A DNA stretch of 25,439 bases from JAUILA01 sp964563925 (GTDB taxonomy: Bacteria > Bacteroidota > Bacteroidia > Cytophagales > Cyclobacteriaceae), in assembly GCA_964563925.1 (NCBI GenBank), contig CAZLZD010000059.1, forward strand, positions 1 to 25,439, in the 5' to 3' direction. Positions 1 to 8,127 of this stretch are shown in pieces (within the stretch, counting starts at the first letter, position 1; each line of letters starts with the position of its first letter). The translations under genes and the position numbers were made by a program. Under the pieces are notes generated by a model, which saw only the letters and a list, made by a program, of their open reading frames with translations, was not told the DNA's origin and searched no databases.

Positions 1-1735
1 CCGTACCGGGTTCCGGCCATAGGGTAAATTCACGGTCACTCGAGAAGATCAGCAATCCAATCCGTTGCCCGGCCGGGATGACCTGGTCATCGGGCTGAAG
101 GGTAAAGCTCAGGTCGTAGAACTTGCCGGGTTTAAGGGGCTCAGACTCTGTCAATGACTGGTAATTCTGCGGATCGGCCCATCCCCGGGTGATGATATTC
201 TCCGTTATATCGGCTTTCTCCTCCGTATTCCAGGGTAATGAAACGAGCCAAACCGATAAATTGGCGGCTGGCTTTGAACTTGAAAGCCTGATTTCGATTT
301 CGGCTATCCCGGAAATATGCAGGTCCTCCTTCAACTCCGGTGTCACAAATAATAAACGGTTGGGTGAATGGTCGTTACGGGCAAGTTGCTCGCCGGAAAA
401 CGAAACGTCATCCGTAAGAGCCATTTTACCTTTACCTTTCTTTGGCGAAAGGAGGCCTGTTTGATTGCCTTCACCGGAAGGATATAGTGAAACCATACCA
501 GCCTCCGGATTTGGAAAATCGGCATATGCCGTCGGCTTATCACGGGGGTCTGATTCCCTGACAATCCAGGCCCGCGGGCCTTCCTCTGCTCCGTTGTCCA
601 CGTTAAACAGGTATTTGGTAAACCATTCGTTCATCATATCAAATGGAGGCGGACCCCCGTGACCCTCCTGGTGATAGAATATTTTGACGGGCAGTCCCAT
701 TTCACGTGCCTTGTCGTAAATCCGGTATGAATGCTCCGGCATCACATTCCAGTCATTGAATCCATGTGACATGAACAACGCTGCTTTCATTCCGTCCATA
801 TCATGGAGCATGTCACGATCCTTCCAGAAATCGTTATAGTCCCCCGTCAGCCGGTCCATGTGCATGGCAAACAGGCTGTCGCGGATGACACGGTTGTTAC
901 GTGCCCGTTTGCTTTCGTCACCACTATGAATGAAGTCGTACAATACATCAATGTCTTCACCAAGATACCCCCCCGGGCTGCGTACCAGGCCATGCGACCG
1001 GTAATAGTGGTAATAGGAGGTGTTGGGCGCAACCGGGATCACCGCTTTAAGTCCGTCTACACCCGTTGTAGCTGCCGCCAGAGGCAAGGTCCCTTCATAG
1101 GAGGTTCCGGTCATGCCCACATTACCGGTAGACCAGTATGCCGTTACTTTTTCATCTCCGTAGGGCGTTGTATACCCATTGTCCTTACCAGTGAGCCATT
1201 CAATCACTGCCTTGGGAGCCAGTGATTCATTATCACCTCCCACCGTCGGTGCGCCCTGGGATAGGCCTGTCCCGGGCGCAGAGGAATGGACCACAATAAA
1301 TCCGCGGGGTACCCAGGCCAGCGTATGGGCTGTGCTGATGATTGGCCGTACGCCTCTGCGTTCTACTTCTACCATCACCCTGGCCGGACCCTGTTCGCCA
1401 AGCTCATGTTCCACATTCCAGAATAATCCATCCACGAATTTAGCCGTACCGGCAAAATACGGACTGGAATTGTAGACAACAGGCAGCTTCAGGCCGTTCT
1501 CTGTGGCCATGGGCCTTGTAACCCCGACATGCATCCGGTCGGGCAGTCCGTCACCGTCTGTATCGAAATCTGTTTCCACCCACAGGTCGTGCCGTATCCA
1601 TTTTGTCGGATCATTGAATTCATCGATAATCTGGGCTTTCCCATCCTGAATAATGGGTACTTCCGGTGGTGACTGAGCGAATAAGGAATTCAGGCCAGCT
1701 CCAGGCAGCAGCAAGAATAGTAACAGGTATCTCAT
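1..1735 (-). CDS. Exported Xaa-Pro dipeptidyl-peptidase/CocE-type serine hydrolase (S15), C-terminus cut by window edge
   Basis: An open frame runs from ATG at 1735 off the left edge, giving 578 residues without a stop. Residues 1-20 are a Sec signal peptide (hydrophobic core, then LFAQ). The alpha/beta-hydrolase triad is visible: nucleophile Ser212 in GMTGTSYEG, Asp328 in HGFNDWN and His359 in HQEGHGG. These are the hallmarks of peptidase family S15 (X-Pro dipeptidyl-peptidase) and the related CocE acyl esterases. The part after about residue 400 looks like the C-terminal jelly-roll domain (stretches such as PAGQRIGLLIFSS), whose end lies outside the window. The likely role is periplasmic cleavage of X-Pro dipeptides or of an ester or amide; the substrate cannot be read from sequence. 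It is co-directional with the membrane-protein gene ending at 1758, 22 bases upstream, so co-transcription is possible. Confidence 0.9.
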   Translation of the reverse strand, partial: MRYLLLFLLLPGAGLNSLFAQSPPEVPIIQDGKAQIIDEFNDPTKWIRHDLWVETDFDTDGDGLPDRMHVGVTRPMATENGLKLPVVYNSSPYFAGTAKFVDGLFWNVEHELGEQGPARVMVEVERRGVRPIISTAHTLAWVPRGFIVVHSSAPGTGLSQGAPTVGGDNESLAPKAVIEWLTGKDNGYTTPYGDEKVTAYWSTGNVGMTGTSYEGTLPLAAATTGVDGLKAVIPVAPNTSYYHYYRSHGLVRSPGGYLGEDIDVLYDFIHSGDESKRARNNRVIRDSLFAMHMDRLTGDYNDFWKDRDMLHDMDGMKAALFMSHGFNDWNVMPEHSYRIYDKAREMGLPVKIFYHQEGHGGPPPFDMMNEWFTKYLFNVDNGAEEGPRAWIVRESDPRDKPTAYADFPNPEAGMVSLYPSGEGNQTGLLSPKKGKGKMALTDDVSFSGEQLARNDHSPNRLLFVTPELKEDLHISGIAEIEIRLSSSKPAANLSVWLVSLPWNTEEKADITENIITRGWADPQNYQSLTESEPLKPGKFYDLSFTLQPDDQVIPAGQRIGLLIFSSDREFTLWPEPGT

Positions 1736-1757
1736 AATAAATTTTTGAGGCATTAGA

Positions 1758-2390
1758 TCAGATGGAAAGATAAATATATATCCCAAACTGTGCTATAAAT
1801 CCAACGTAAAGAATCGGATGCAGTTTGCGCCGTATATGAATGTCATAACTGAATAATAGCAGCCACAACCCCAACACGCCTAATGGTATGAACAATAGCA
1901 TGTTTAATCCGAGCCTACCCACCGCACGGTCTATAATCGGCAGTATATGAAAAATCAATCCGGTAAACAGGCAGTACTTATGAACCAATGGTTTCTTGCG
2001 AAACAGGAAACTGGAAAGAATCAGGACCGTGCCGATTACCCCGAATACCCGATTGGCTTTAACATGTGCATTTAGCTCGGAAAACGGATTGCCAATAATC
2101 CAGTGCAGGTAAAAAATGGTGGCCATAGCGAGCAGGGCTACTGAAAATCCCGCAAGCCCGAACCTCATATGCCAACGGTAATTAAGCTTTCGGATCTGGT
2201 TGGTCTGGATGACGATGATCAGATACCAGGCAAGCATGAGCAGCCCGTGAATAATAAACCTGGGCTGAAAGTTACTTTCCTGTCCTACATCTGTGATAAG
2301 GTTATCCGAAAAGGCGATCAGGGAAAGGGACAGGAAAAGCAGGCTGAATAAAAAGAAGAAATTTCTGGCAAAGAAGGATTTACGGTTCAT
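1758..2390 (-). CDS. Multi-TM hypothetical membrane protein, 210 aa
   Basis: Not assigned to a named family. The 210-residue protein is almost entirely hydrophobic, with about six predicted membrane helices (roughly residues 8-28, 44-62, 76-97, 113-130, 138-156 and 160-180, perhaps one more at the C-terminus). Short basic loops contain repeated RK/HIRRK stretches, and His/Trp residues sit in helix 2 (HGLLMLAWYL). A similar arrangement (His, then Trp, Gln, basic loop, His, Gly) occurs in the 266-residue protein at 14340-15140, so the two may be distant relatives. It is divergent from the membrane-anchored LytTR regulator at 2539, with 148 bases between the starts, and lies 22 bases before the S15 peptidase start. 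Regulation by that LytTR protein is a guess from position only. Confidence 0.75.
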   Translation of the reverse strand: MNRKSFFARNFFFLFSLLFLSLSLIAFSDNLITDVGQESNFQPRFIIHGLLMLAWYLIIVIQTNQIRKLNYRWHMRFGLAGFSVALLAMATIFYLHWIIGNPFSELNAHVKANRVFGVIGTVLILSSFLFRKKPLVHKYCLFTGLIFHILPIIDRAVGRLGLNMLLFIPLGVLGLWLLLFSYDIHIRRKLHPILYVGFIAQFGIYIYLSI

Positions 2391-2538
2391 TGAAGGAGCA
2401 GGTACGTATTGGGATCAAGATAAATAAAAATTCCAATAACCACACCTGAACGAAGAAAACTGCACTGACCGGGATTCGCTGATTCGTGTAACCCCGTAAT
2501 TCCCTTGCCGTTTATTTTATAAGACCAACCACATCAGC

Positions 2539-3390
2539 ATGACTGCAAATTCCGGAGTATCTCCACATCGAGGTAAATCAGCCCATCAAGGGTGGGGAGT
2601 ACAGTCTGTGCTCTTTGGGCCCACCCGCAAATTACTCCTGGTCCTGACCATCACCTGGAGTATCGTGGCCCTGCTGGAACTGATCCAGGATCTCATCGGG
2701 ATTCCCCTGACCAGCGGTTACATCGATATTCCTGATATATTCATCTTTAAGTTATTTTGGTTGTTGTTTATACCCGCTAATTTTATTCTCATTAAAGGGA
2801 TTAAGTCAAGTGTGTTTAAATACAGTAAATCAGTCAGATATGTATTAATAATGCTTCTTGTTTTACTGATTGGGGTGCTGCATCTGTTTCTATTTGCACT
2901 TATACTCTCGGCCTATTCGGGTATCGTACATTCTGACCCCTGGTCAGTGGGTGAAATGATTGTGCTGAAGCTCACTTCGCGTTTTTATATTGTCATGGCG
3001 GTCAACGGACTGATTGGAATGGCCGGTATGCTGGCGGCTTCCCGGGTCAGGCCGGCTCCTCGCTACAAAAATATCATACCTGTAAAAACGGGCCGAAAAT
3101 CCCGCCTGGTACAGACATGTGATATCCGGTACATTGGGACGGACCAGGGTTATGTGTCAGTCTACACGAACGGAACGAGATACCTCATATCGCGGAGCCT
3201 GAGTGAGCTGGCAAACGAACTGGACCCTCAGCAATTTCAGCGTGTTCATAAATCGACGATTGTAAATATGGACCAGGTGCTGGAGTTCAGGTCCAGGCTT
3301 AACGGGGATTACGATATTATCATGAACGATGGAACCCAGTTACGTTTGTCGAGGAACTATGCACATTCACTCAAAGGAACCTGGTTGTAG
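2539..3390 (+). CDS. Membrane-anchored LytTR-family transcriptional regulator
   Basis: A 283-residue protein with two parts. The N-terminal half has four hydrophobic segments (about residues 31-52, 66-87, 101-124 and 140-165). The C-terminal part (about 188-280) is a LytTR DNA-binding domain, recognisable from CDIRYIGTDQGYVSVY, a central RVHKSTIVN and the closing LSRNYAHSLKG. There is no phosphoreceiver domain, so it is a one-component regulator sensing at or in the membrane, not a response regulator. The ATG at 2539 leaves a polar tail of about 30 residues before helix 1; no strong ribosome-binding site is visible. The divergently transcribed multi-TM gene at 2390 is the obvious candidate partner or target, by analogy with LytTR regulators that are encoded with a membrane-protein antagonist. 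Confidence 0.9.
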   Translation: MTANSGVSPHRGKSAHQGWGVQSVLFGPTRKLLLVLTITWSIVALLELIQDLIGIPLTSGYIDIPDIFIFKLFWLLFIPANFILIKGIKSSVFKYSKSVRYVLIMLLVLLIGVLHLFLFALILSAYSGIVHSDPWSVGEMIVLKLTSRFYIVMAVNGLIGMAGMLAASRVRPAPRYKNIIPVKTGRKSRLVQTCDIRYIGTDQGYVSVYTNGTRYLISRSLSELANELDPQQFQRVHKSTIVNMDQVLEFRSRLNGDYDIIMNDGTQLRLSRNYAHSLKGTWL

Positions 3391-3497
3391 TACTCAGGTT
3401 AAGGGTAAATACACTCAGGACAGCTAATTATAGGGTTTTAGTGTAACTACGGGCACATGCAGGATCGTATGTTAGAGGAGAATAATCAAATACAGAT

Positions 3498-4148
3498 ATG
3501 CTGAAATCCGTCACATTACTCATCATTTGCCTCGCCTGTGTTAGGCTGAATACTGAACCTGTTATGCAGGAGGATTCCCCTCCGCAGGATAAAAACCAGT
3601 TAATTGGAATTTGCGAAGGTTGTGAAGCGGTATTCGAGTATGGAGACCAAACGCTGTCAAGCACGGTTACGCTCCCCGATTACGAGGATGAGGGGCAGAA
3701 AATCCATATATCCGGTACGGTTTTTAAACCCGGCGGAACGGAACCTGCTCCCGGTGTCATCCTGTATGCGTATCATACAGACCAGGAAGGCGAATATCCG
3801 AAAACCGGTAAAGAAACCGGGTGGGCGAGACGTCACGGGTACATCAGGGGATGGCTTAAAACGGATGAAAACGGGAAATATGAAATCAGGACCCTGCGAC
3901 CAGGTGCTTATCCGGCCGGAAACAGTCCCGAGCATATTCACGTAATCGTACTGGAACCTGACGGAAAGTACTATTGGATTGAGGATTTTCTTTTTGACAA
4001 CGACCCCAACGTAAATGATCAGCGGCGGGAAAGGGCGAATCCAAAGGGAGGACCTGGATTTGTGCTCACCCTGGAAGGCAAAGGGCAGATAAAAAAAGCT
4101 ACCAGGGACATCGAACTGGGCAAGAATATCCCGGGCTACCCGAAATGA
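3498..4148 (+). CDS. Exported intradiol ring-cleavage dioxygenase-like protein
   Basis: A 216-residue protein beginning with a short signal sequence that ends in a lipobox-like LAC (Cys14), so a lipoprotein or exported protein is likely. Residues about 70-160 match the catalytic core of intradiol dioxygenases (protocatechuate 3,4- and catechol 1,2-dioxygenases). All four expected non-haem Fe(III) ligands can be placed: Tyr100 in GEYP, Tyr138 in LRPGAYP, and His146 and His148 in PEHIHV. The typical KTDENGKYEIRT beta segment precedes the second tyrosine. Two extra cysteines (CEGC, 39-42) lie just before the domain. Cytoplasmic catabolic enzymes of this fold lack a signal peptide, so this belongs to the exported subgroup whose substrates are poorly known. 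No other aromatic-catabolism gene is nearby. It is convergent with the M20 gene, 8 bases apart. Confidence 0.85.
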   Translation: MLKSVTLLIICLACVRLNTEPVMQEDSPPQDKNQLIGICEGCEAVFEYGDQTLSSTVTLPDYEDEGQKIHISGTVFKPGGTEPAPGVILYAYHTDQEGEYPKTGKETGWARRHGYIRGWLKTDENGKYEIRTLRPGAYPAGNSPEHIHVIVLEPDGKYYWIEDFLFDNDPNVNDQRRERANPKGGPGFVLTLEGKGQIKKATRDIELGKNIPGYPK

Positions 4149-4156
4149 AATTCCTT

Positions 4157-5458
4157 TTACTTTTTATCCAGTGAAAGTATCGCATGAAGCAGGACATTGG
4201 TTCCATTCGCCATGTCTTCGGGCGAGGTAAATTCCTTTGGAGAATGGCTGATTCCCCCTTCGCTGGGCACGAATATCATTCCAACCGGTGCGATGATAGC
4301 CATGTCCTGGGCATCATGTCCTGCTCCGCTGGGCATATACTGGTAGGAAAGTCCGAGGCTTTTGGCCGCTTGTTCGATCGCTGCCTGGATCGATGGGTCG
4401 GTCAATGCCGGAACGACTTCAACAAACTGATTTTTGAATGTCACGGTGGTGCCGTGCGATTTGGCAATGGTATGGGCTTCCTTTTCAATTTCCCGAAAAA
4501 GTGACCATATCTTTTCGCGTGATAAGTCCCTGATCTCTAATCCGAACACCACCTTTCCGGGAACCACATTATATGCACCGGGCATTGCCTGAATTCTCCC
4601 GACCGTGCCTACCTGCCTGCCTTCTGTTGCGGTGATAACCCGGTTTACCGCGACGATCATTTCTGCGGCGGAAAGCAGTGCATCCCTGCGCATATTCATG
4701 GGTGTGGTACCGGAGTGGTTGGAGAATCCCTCCACGGTGACTTCCCATTGCTCTATGCCCACGATTCCTTCCACCACGCCGATTTGAATATTTTCTGTGT
4801 CGAGAATGGCACCCTGCTCTATATGTAATTCCAGAAATGCAGCTATGTCACCCTTCTGTCTGATCATTTCCTCAATCCGGTCCGGGTTGCCGCCTATGGC
4901 AACCAGACCCTCCCGGATCACGAGCCCGGACTGGCTTTTGACTTCCAGGCGTTCGGGAGTTAACTTACCCGCAAGTGCCTTGCTTCCGATCAAACCGCCT
5001 TCTTCGTCAGAAAATATGATGAGTTCAAGGGGATGACGTGTCCGGATATTATTCTCCTGTAAAACCTGCATTACTTCCAGTCCGCCGACCGAACCCACGC
5101 AACCGTCATAATTTCCTCCCTCGGGAACCATATCTATGTGGCTGCCAAAGACAATAGGTTTCAGCGACGGGTCAGTACCGGAACGCTTCCCGATGATATT
5201 GCCTGCAAAATCTACCGACACATCAAGTCCGGCCTCCTTCATTTGCTGCATGAACCACTGGCGTCCGGCGATATCACCATCTGTATACGCCACCCTGTAA
5301 TTGCGGCCTTCGTCGTCGATACCGAATTCAGCAAGGGCGGCGATGCGTGCTTCGATACGATCCTGGTTGACCCTGAGGTCATCTGGCTGGGAATAACCGG
5401 TAAACAGGCCCATCAGGCAAACTAGCGTGAGAAGCCCTGGCAGTATGGATGTAGTCAT
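4157..5458 (-). CDS. Exported M20-family amidohydrolase (N-carbamoyl-amino-acid/ureidopropionase/allantoate type)
   Basis: A 433-residue Zn-dependent hydrolase of the M20 amidase subgroup (AmaB/HyuC/AllC-like). Residues 1-23 are a signal peptide (hydrophobic core, then GYSQ). Metal-ligand motifs are present in order: His107 in FGSHIDMVP, Asp118 in YDGCVG, Glu152/Glu153 in SDEEGG, His212 in LHIEQG and His405 in GISHSPKE. The dimerisation-domain signature NHSGTTPMNMRRDA lies at 247-260, and GAGHDAQDM at 378-386. LHIEQG and NHSGTTPM are characteristic of carbamoyl or ureido amidohydrolases, as opposed to M20 peptidases. The family is usually cytoplasmic and about 410 residues long; the extra length here is the signal peptide, so the substrate is probably hydrolysed in the periplasm. 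The gene stands alone: convergent with the dioxygenase and divergent from the GMC operon. Confidence 0.9.
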   Translation of the reverse strand: MTTSILPGLLTLVCLMGLFTGYSQPDDLRVNQDRIEARIAALAEFGIDDEGRNYRVAYTDGDIAGRQWFMQQMKEAGLDVSVDFAGNIIGKRSGTDPSLKPIVFGSHIDMVPEGGNYDGCVGSVGGLEVMQVLQENNIRTRHPLELIIFSDEEGGLIGSKALAGKLTPERLEVKSQSGLVIREGLVAIGGNPDRIEEMIRQKGDIAAFLELHIEQGAILDTENIQIGVVEGIVGIEQWEVTVEGFSNHSGTTPMNMRRDALLSAAEMIVAVNRVITATEGRQVGTVGRIQAMPGAYNVVPGKVVFGLEIRDLSREKIWSLFREIEKEAHTIAKSHGTTVTFKNQFVEVVPALTDPSIQAAIEQAAKSLGLSYQYMPSGAGHDAQDMAIIAPVGMIFVPSEGGISHSPKEFTSPEDMANGTNVLLHAILSLDKK

Positions 5459-5606
5459 AGGAGTGAAGGGATGATGAAATTAAGATATGGCGATAATTTG
5501 AAAAATGCTAACCGGCTGATTACAAAAAGTATCACACCCAATCCGCGTATCCAGGCTTTTCGGGTGTAAAAAAATAGTTATATTGACTGAAGAACAATGT
5601 ACAACT

Positions 5607-6158
5607 ATGAAACGACGTGAAGTCCTGAGAAATACGGTCCTGGCTACCGGCGCAGCCATCGCGGCTCCATTATATGGTGCCCTGCTGTCGGGGTGCAGCA
5701 GCAACCCCTCGATGGAAACGGCTTATGAACCCATTGCCTTCGGGCCCGAGCAGTATTCGTTGCTGGAGTCCGTTGCCGACACACTGCTGCCTGCCACAGA
5801 TACTCCTTCGGCCACCCAGGCCGGGGTCGTACAGACTATCGATAGGATGGTGGGCGAGGTCTATTCGGAAAATGACCGGCGCATCTATCTGGAGCAATTT
5901 GATCATTTGGCTGAATTGCTGGAGAATGAAGGCTTTATGGATGCCGACGATTCCCGGCGGATTGAGTTACTGCAGCAACTGGAGACATCAGAGGGCGTCT
6001 TACGGGATGCATGGATGCATGGCAAACAACAAATAATTGCCTTGTACCTGACCTCCGAGGAGGTAGCTGAAAATTTCCTCAATTACGATCCGGTACCCGG
6101 GTCCTATGAGGCATGCATTCCTCTTTCAGAAACAAACGGTAAAGCCTGGGCCATATGA
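5607..6158 (+). CDS. Gluconate 2-dehydrogenase subunit 3 family protein (Tat signal, lipobox)
   Basis: The frame is open from 5583, but the ATG at 5607 is preferred because it puts a complete Tat signal at the N-terminus (MKRREVLRNTVLATGAAIA, then LLSGC). The lipobox Cys about 30 residues in suggests a Tat-exported lipoprotein. The 183-residue product has the start typical of the gluconate 2-dehydrogenase subunit 3 family, with LLPATDTPSATQAGVV near residue 65 and mostly helical sequence after it. In FAD-dependent membrane dehydrogenases this small subunit escorts the flavoprotein through the Tat system and stabilises it. It overlaps the downstream GMC gene by four bases (ATGA at 6155-6158), indicating translational coupling and a stoichiometric complex. 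No cytochrome c subunit follows, as is usual for such pairs in Bacteroidota. Confidence 0.88.
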   Translation: MKRREVLRNTVLATGAAIAAPLYGALLSGCSSNPSMETAYEPIAFGPEQYSLLESVADTLLPATDTPSATQAGVVQTIDRMVGEVYSENDRRIYLEQFDHLAELLENEGFMDADDSRRIELLQQLETSEGVLRDAWMHGKQQIIALYLTSEEVAENFLNYDPVPGSYEACIPLSETNGKAWAI

Positions 6159-7870
6159 ATATGAAGGGAAAAGGACAAAGGGAAGTCACTTATGACGCTA
6201 TTGTGATTGGTTCGGGAATTAGCGGCGGATACGCGGCCATGGAACTTTGCACGCGCGGATACAGGACCCTCGTGCTCGAGCGAGGGCGGATGGTGAAGCA
6301 TGGAGAATATCCTACGGCCAATATGGATACCTGGGACCTGCCGCACCATAACCTGGTGACGGCCGAAGAAAAAGCAGCGCATTATTTTAAGCAAAGCCGC
6401 CTCAGTTGGTGGGTGAACCAGGATAACAAGCACTGGATCAACAAGGACGATGAATATCCCTATGACGAGGTGGAACGGTTTGACTGGATCCGCGGACACC
6501 ATGTCGGTGGTCGATCGATTATGTGGGGCCGGCATTGCTATCGCTGGAGTGACCTGGACTTTGAAGCCAATCTCCGGGATGGAATCTCGGTTGACTGGCC
6601 GATCCGTTATAAGGACATAGCCCCGTGGTATGATTATGTGGAGACGTTTGTGGGGGTAAGCGGACAAAAAGAAGGGCTTAAGCAGGTGCCTGATGGCAAG
6701 TTCCTGAAGCCTTTTCCGCTTAATTGTGCTGAACAGCATTTGCGCGAATCGGTTCAGAAGAAATATCCATACAGGCTGATCACCCCCTCCCGGATTGCCA
6801 ATTTATCCGAATACAATCCTGAGTATCATAAAGGCACAAGGTCGCAATGCCAGAGCCGGAACAGGTGCTGGCGTGGATGTCCCTATGGGGCCTATTTCAG
6901 CAGCTTGTCGGCTACCCTTGCGGTAGCTGCGGAAACAGGCAACCTTACCCTCCGATCTGACAGCATTGTAAGCGAGATCGTGTATGACCAGGCCCACAAC
7001 AGGGCCAGTTCAGTACGCGTAAAAGATGCAAATACAGGGGAGGAGACCGAATATTTTGCACGTGTCATATTTTGTAATGCCAGCACCGTGGGTACGACAG
7101 CGATACTCCTGAACAGCCGGTCTGACCGGTTTCCTGACGGACTTGGAAATGACAGCGGCGAGCTGGGGCATAATCTGATGGACCATCATTATGGTATGGG
7201 TGTGGCGGGGACGCTTGACGGGCTGGAGGATACCTACTATAAGGGAAGGAACCCGGGTGGCGGATTTTACATTCCGCGCTTCAGAAATATCGATGAAAAT
7301 ACCAGGCATCCTGATTACCTGCGGGGCTTTGGCTACCAGGGAACAGGCAAACGAGGCATGAATATTCCTGACGGATTGATTGGTGCCCCGCTCAAGGAGG
7401 AAATTCTGAAGCCCGGGAACTATCATTTCACGATCACCTGCTTCGGGGAAATGTTACCCTACCATGAAAACAAGATGACCCTGAATTTCGACAAACCGGA
7501 CAAGCACGGTATGCCTACGATTGTTTTTGATGCGAAACTCCGTGAGAATGAGCGATTAATGCGTGAAGACGGGGTGAATTGTGGGATGGAAATGCTGGAA
7601 GCGGCGGGGTGCCGTGATATAACCTCGTATAACCAGGAGACTGCACCCGGTGCATGTATTCATGAGATGGGTACGGCCAGGATGGGTCGTGACCCAAAAA
7701 CTTCGGTCCTGAATGAGTGGAACCAGGTGCACTCGGTACCAAATGTCTTTGTAACCGATGGAGCCTGTATGACGAGTGCAGGAACGCAGAACCCGAGTAT
7801 TACCTACATGGCACTGACCGCCAGGGCGGTGGACCATATGCACAAGGAGATAAATAACGGGAAGTTGTAG
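6155..7870 (+). CDS. GMC-family FAD oxidoreductase (large subunit, sugar/glycoside or polyol dehydrogenase type)
   Basis: A 571-residue flavoprotein. The FAD-binding Rossmann motif GSGISGG is at 19-25, ending with LVLERG near 39-44. GGRSIMWGRHCYRW near residue 125 is the GMC signature around the flavin. The C-terminal active-site region has His503 in CIHEMGTARMG and Asn546 in GTQNPSITYM, the usual His/Asn pair of this branch. A cluster QCQSRNRCWRGCPYG near 230-245 resembles the Cys-containing segment of gluconate/fructose dehydrogenase large subunits. It has no signal peptide and follows the Tat-bearing subunit 3 with a four-base overlap, so it probably folds with FAD in the cytoplasm and is exported with its partner. 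Related pairs oxidise gluconate, fructose, polyols or C3 of glycosides; the substrate here cannot be told from sequence. A repeat element begins at its stop codon. Confidence 0.92.
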   Translation: MNMKGKGQREVTYDAIVIGSGISGGYAAMELCTRGYRTLVLERGRMVKHGEYPTANMDTWDLPHHNLVTAEEKAAHYFKQSRLSWWVNQDNKHWINKDDEYPYDEVERFDWIRGHHVGGRSIMWGRHCYRWSDLDFEANLRDGISVDWPIRYKDIAPWYDYVETFVGVSGQKEGLKQVPDGKFLKPFPLNCAEQHLRESVQKKYPYRLITPSRIANLSEYNPEYHKGTRSQCQSRNRCWRGCPYGAYFSSLSATLAVAAETGNLTLRSDSIVSEIVYDQAHNRASSVRVKDANTGEETEYFARVIFCNASTVGTTAILLNSRSDRFPDGLGNDSGELGHNLMDHHYGMGVAGTLDGLEDTYYKGRNPGGGFYIPRFRNIDENTRHPDYLRGFGYQGTGKRGMNIPDGLIGAPLKEEILKPGNYHFTITCFGEMLPYHENKMTLNFDKPDKHGMPTIVFDAKLRENERLMREDGVNCGMEMLEAAGCRDITSYNQETAPGACIHEMGTARMGRDPKTSVLNEWNQVHSVPNVFVTDGACMTSAGTQNPSITYMALTARAVDHMHKEINNGKL

Positions 7871-7918
7871 GTACCGGGTTGGCTCCGGCCTGCGCCGGAG
7901 GCTGCCCGGCATGACGAT
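7868..7918. repeat. Palindromic intergenic repeat, copy 1
   Basis: Begins at the GMC stop codon (TAGGTACCGGGT). It contains a hairpin with stem CTCCGGC (7883-7889), loop CTGC and GCCGGAG (7894-7900). This is enclosed by CCGGG (7874-7878) and CCCGG (7905-7909), followed by CATGACGAT. The same architecture with different stem bases recurs at 8128-8176. It could also serve as a terminator-like structure for the GMC operon, though no U-tract follows. Confidence 0.8.
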
Positions 7919-7932
7919 CACAATTAAACGGC

Positions 7933-8032
7933 NNNNNNNNNNNNNNNNNNNNNNNNNNNNNNNNNNNNNNNNNNNNNNNNNNNNNNNNNNNNNNNNNNNN
8001 NNNNNNNNNNNNNNNNNNNNNNNNNNNNNNNN
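7933..8032. other. Assembly gap, 100 N
   Basis: Exactly 100 undetermined bases, the conventional placeholder for a gap of unknown length. It lies between two copies of the palindromic repeat (copy 1 before it, the right half of copy 2 immediately after it). A repeat-induced assembly break is the likely cause, and further repeat copies may be hidden inside. Translations that run through it have no meaning. Confidence 0.97.
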
Positions 8033-8060
8033 TGCGCCGGAGACTGCCCGGCATGACGAT
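8033..8060. repeat. Palindromic intergenic repeat, copy 2 (right half only)
   Basis: TGCGCCGGAG directly after the gap, then ACTGCCCGGCATGACGAT. It matches the right half of copy 1 (7891-7918) with a single G-to-A difference at 8043. The left half is lost in the gap. Confidence 0.75.
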
Positions 8061-8071
8061 ATGTACGTCAT

Positions 8072-8110
8072 CCTGAAAAACGTCCGGGCTTGATCCGGAC
8101 TCGCTTCAGG
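8072..8110. repeat. Nested palindrome between repeat copies 2 and 3
   Basis: CCTGAA (8072-8077) pairs with TTCAGG (8105-8110) and GTCCGG (8082-8087) with CCGGAC (8095-8100). The two stems are separated by symmetrical four-base internal loops and closed by a seven-base loop. The sequence class (GTCATCCTGA, then CCGGGCTTGATCCGG) resembles dispersed intergenic palindromes of many genomes. It is a different element from copies 1-3. Confidence 0.6.
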
Positions 8111-8127
8111 ACCTGATTAAGCTTTTA

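Noticed and set aside
803..1225. 140-codon plus-strand frame over the S15 peptidase
   Set aside because: Lies opposite the peptidase frame that contains the catalytic Ser, Asp and His; shadow frame.
5583..5606. Upstream in-frame start of subunit 3 at 5583
   Set aside because: It would place eight extra residues before the Tat signal and bury the twin arginines away from the N-terminus.
6104..6739. 211-codon minus-strand frame opposite subunit 3 and the GMC gene
   Set aside because: It is antisense to two well-supported genes, has no family features and looks like a by-product of codon bias.
7556..8071. Minus-strand frame running through the N gap
   Set aside because: It is antisense to the GMC C-terminus and continues only because N is read as open codons.
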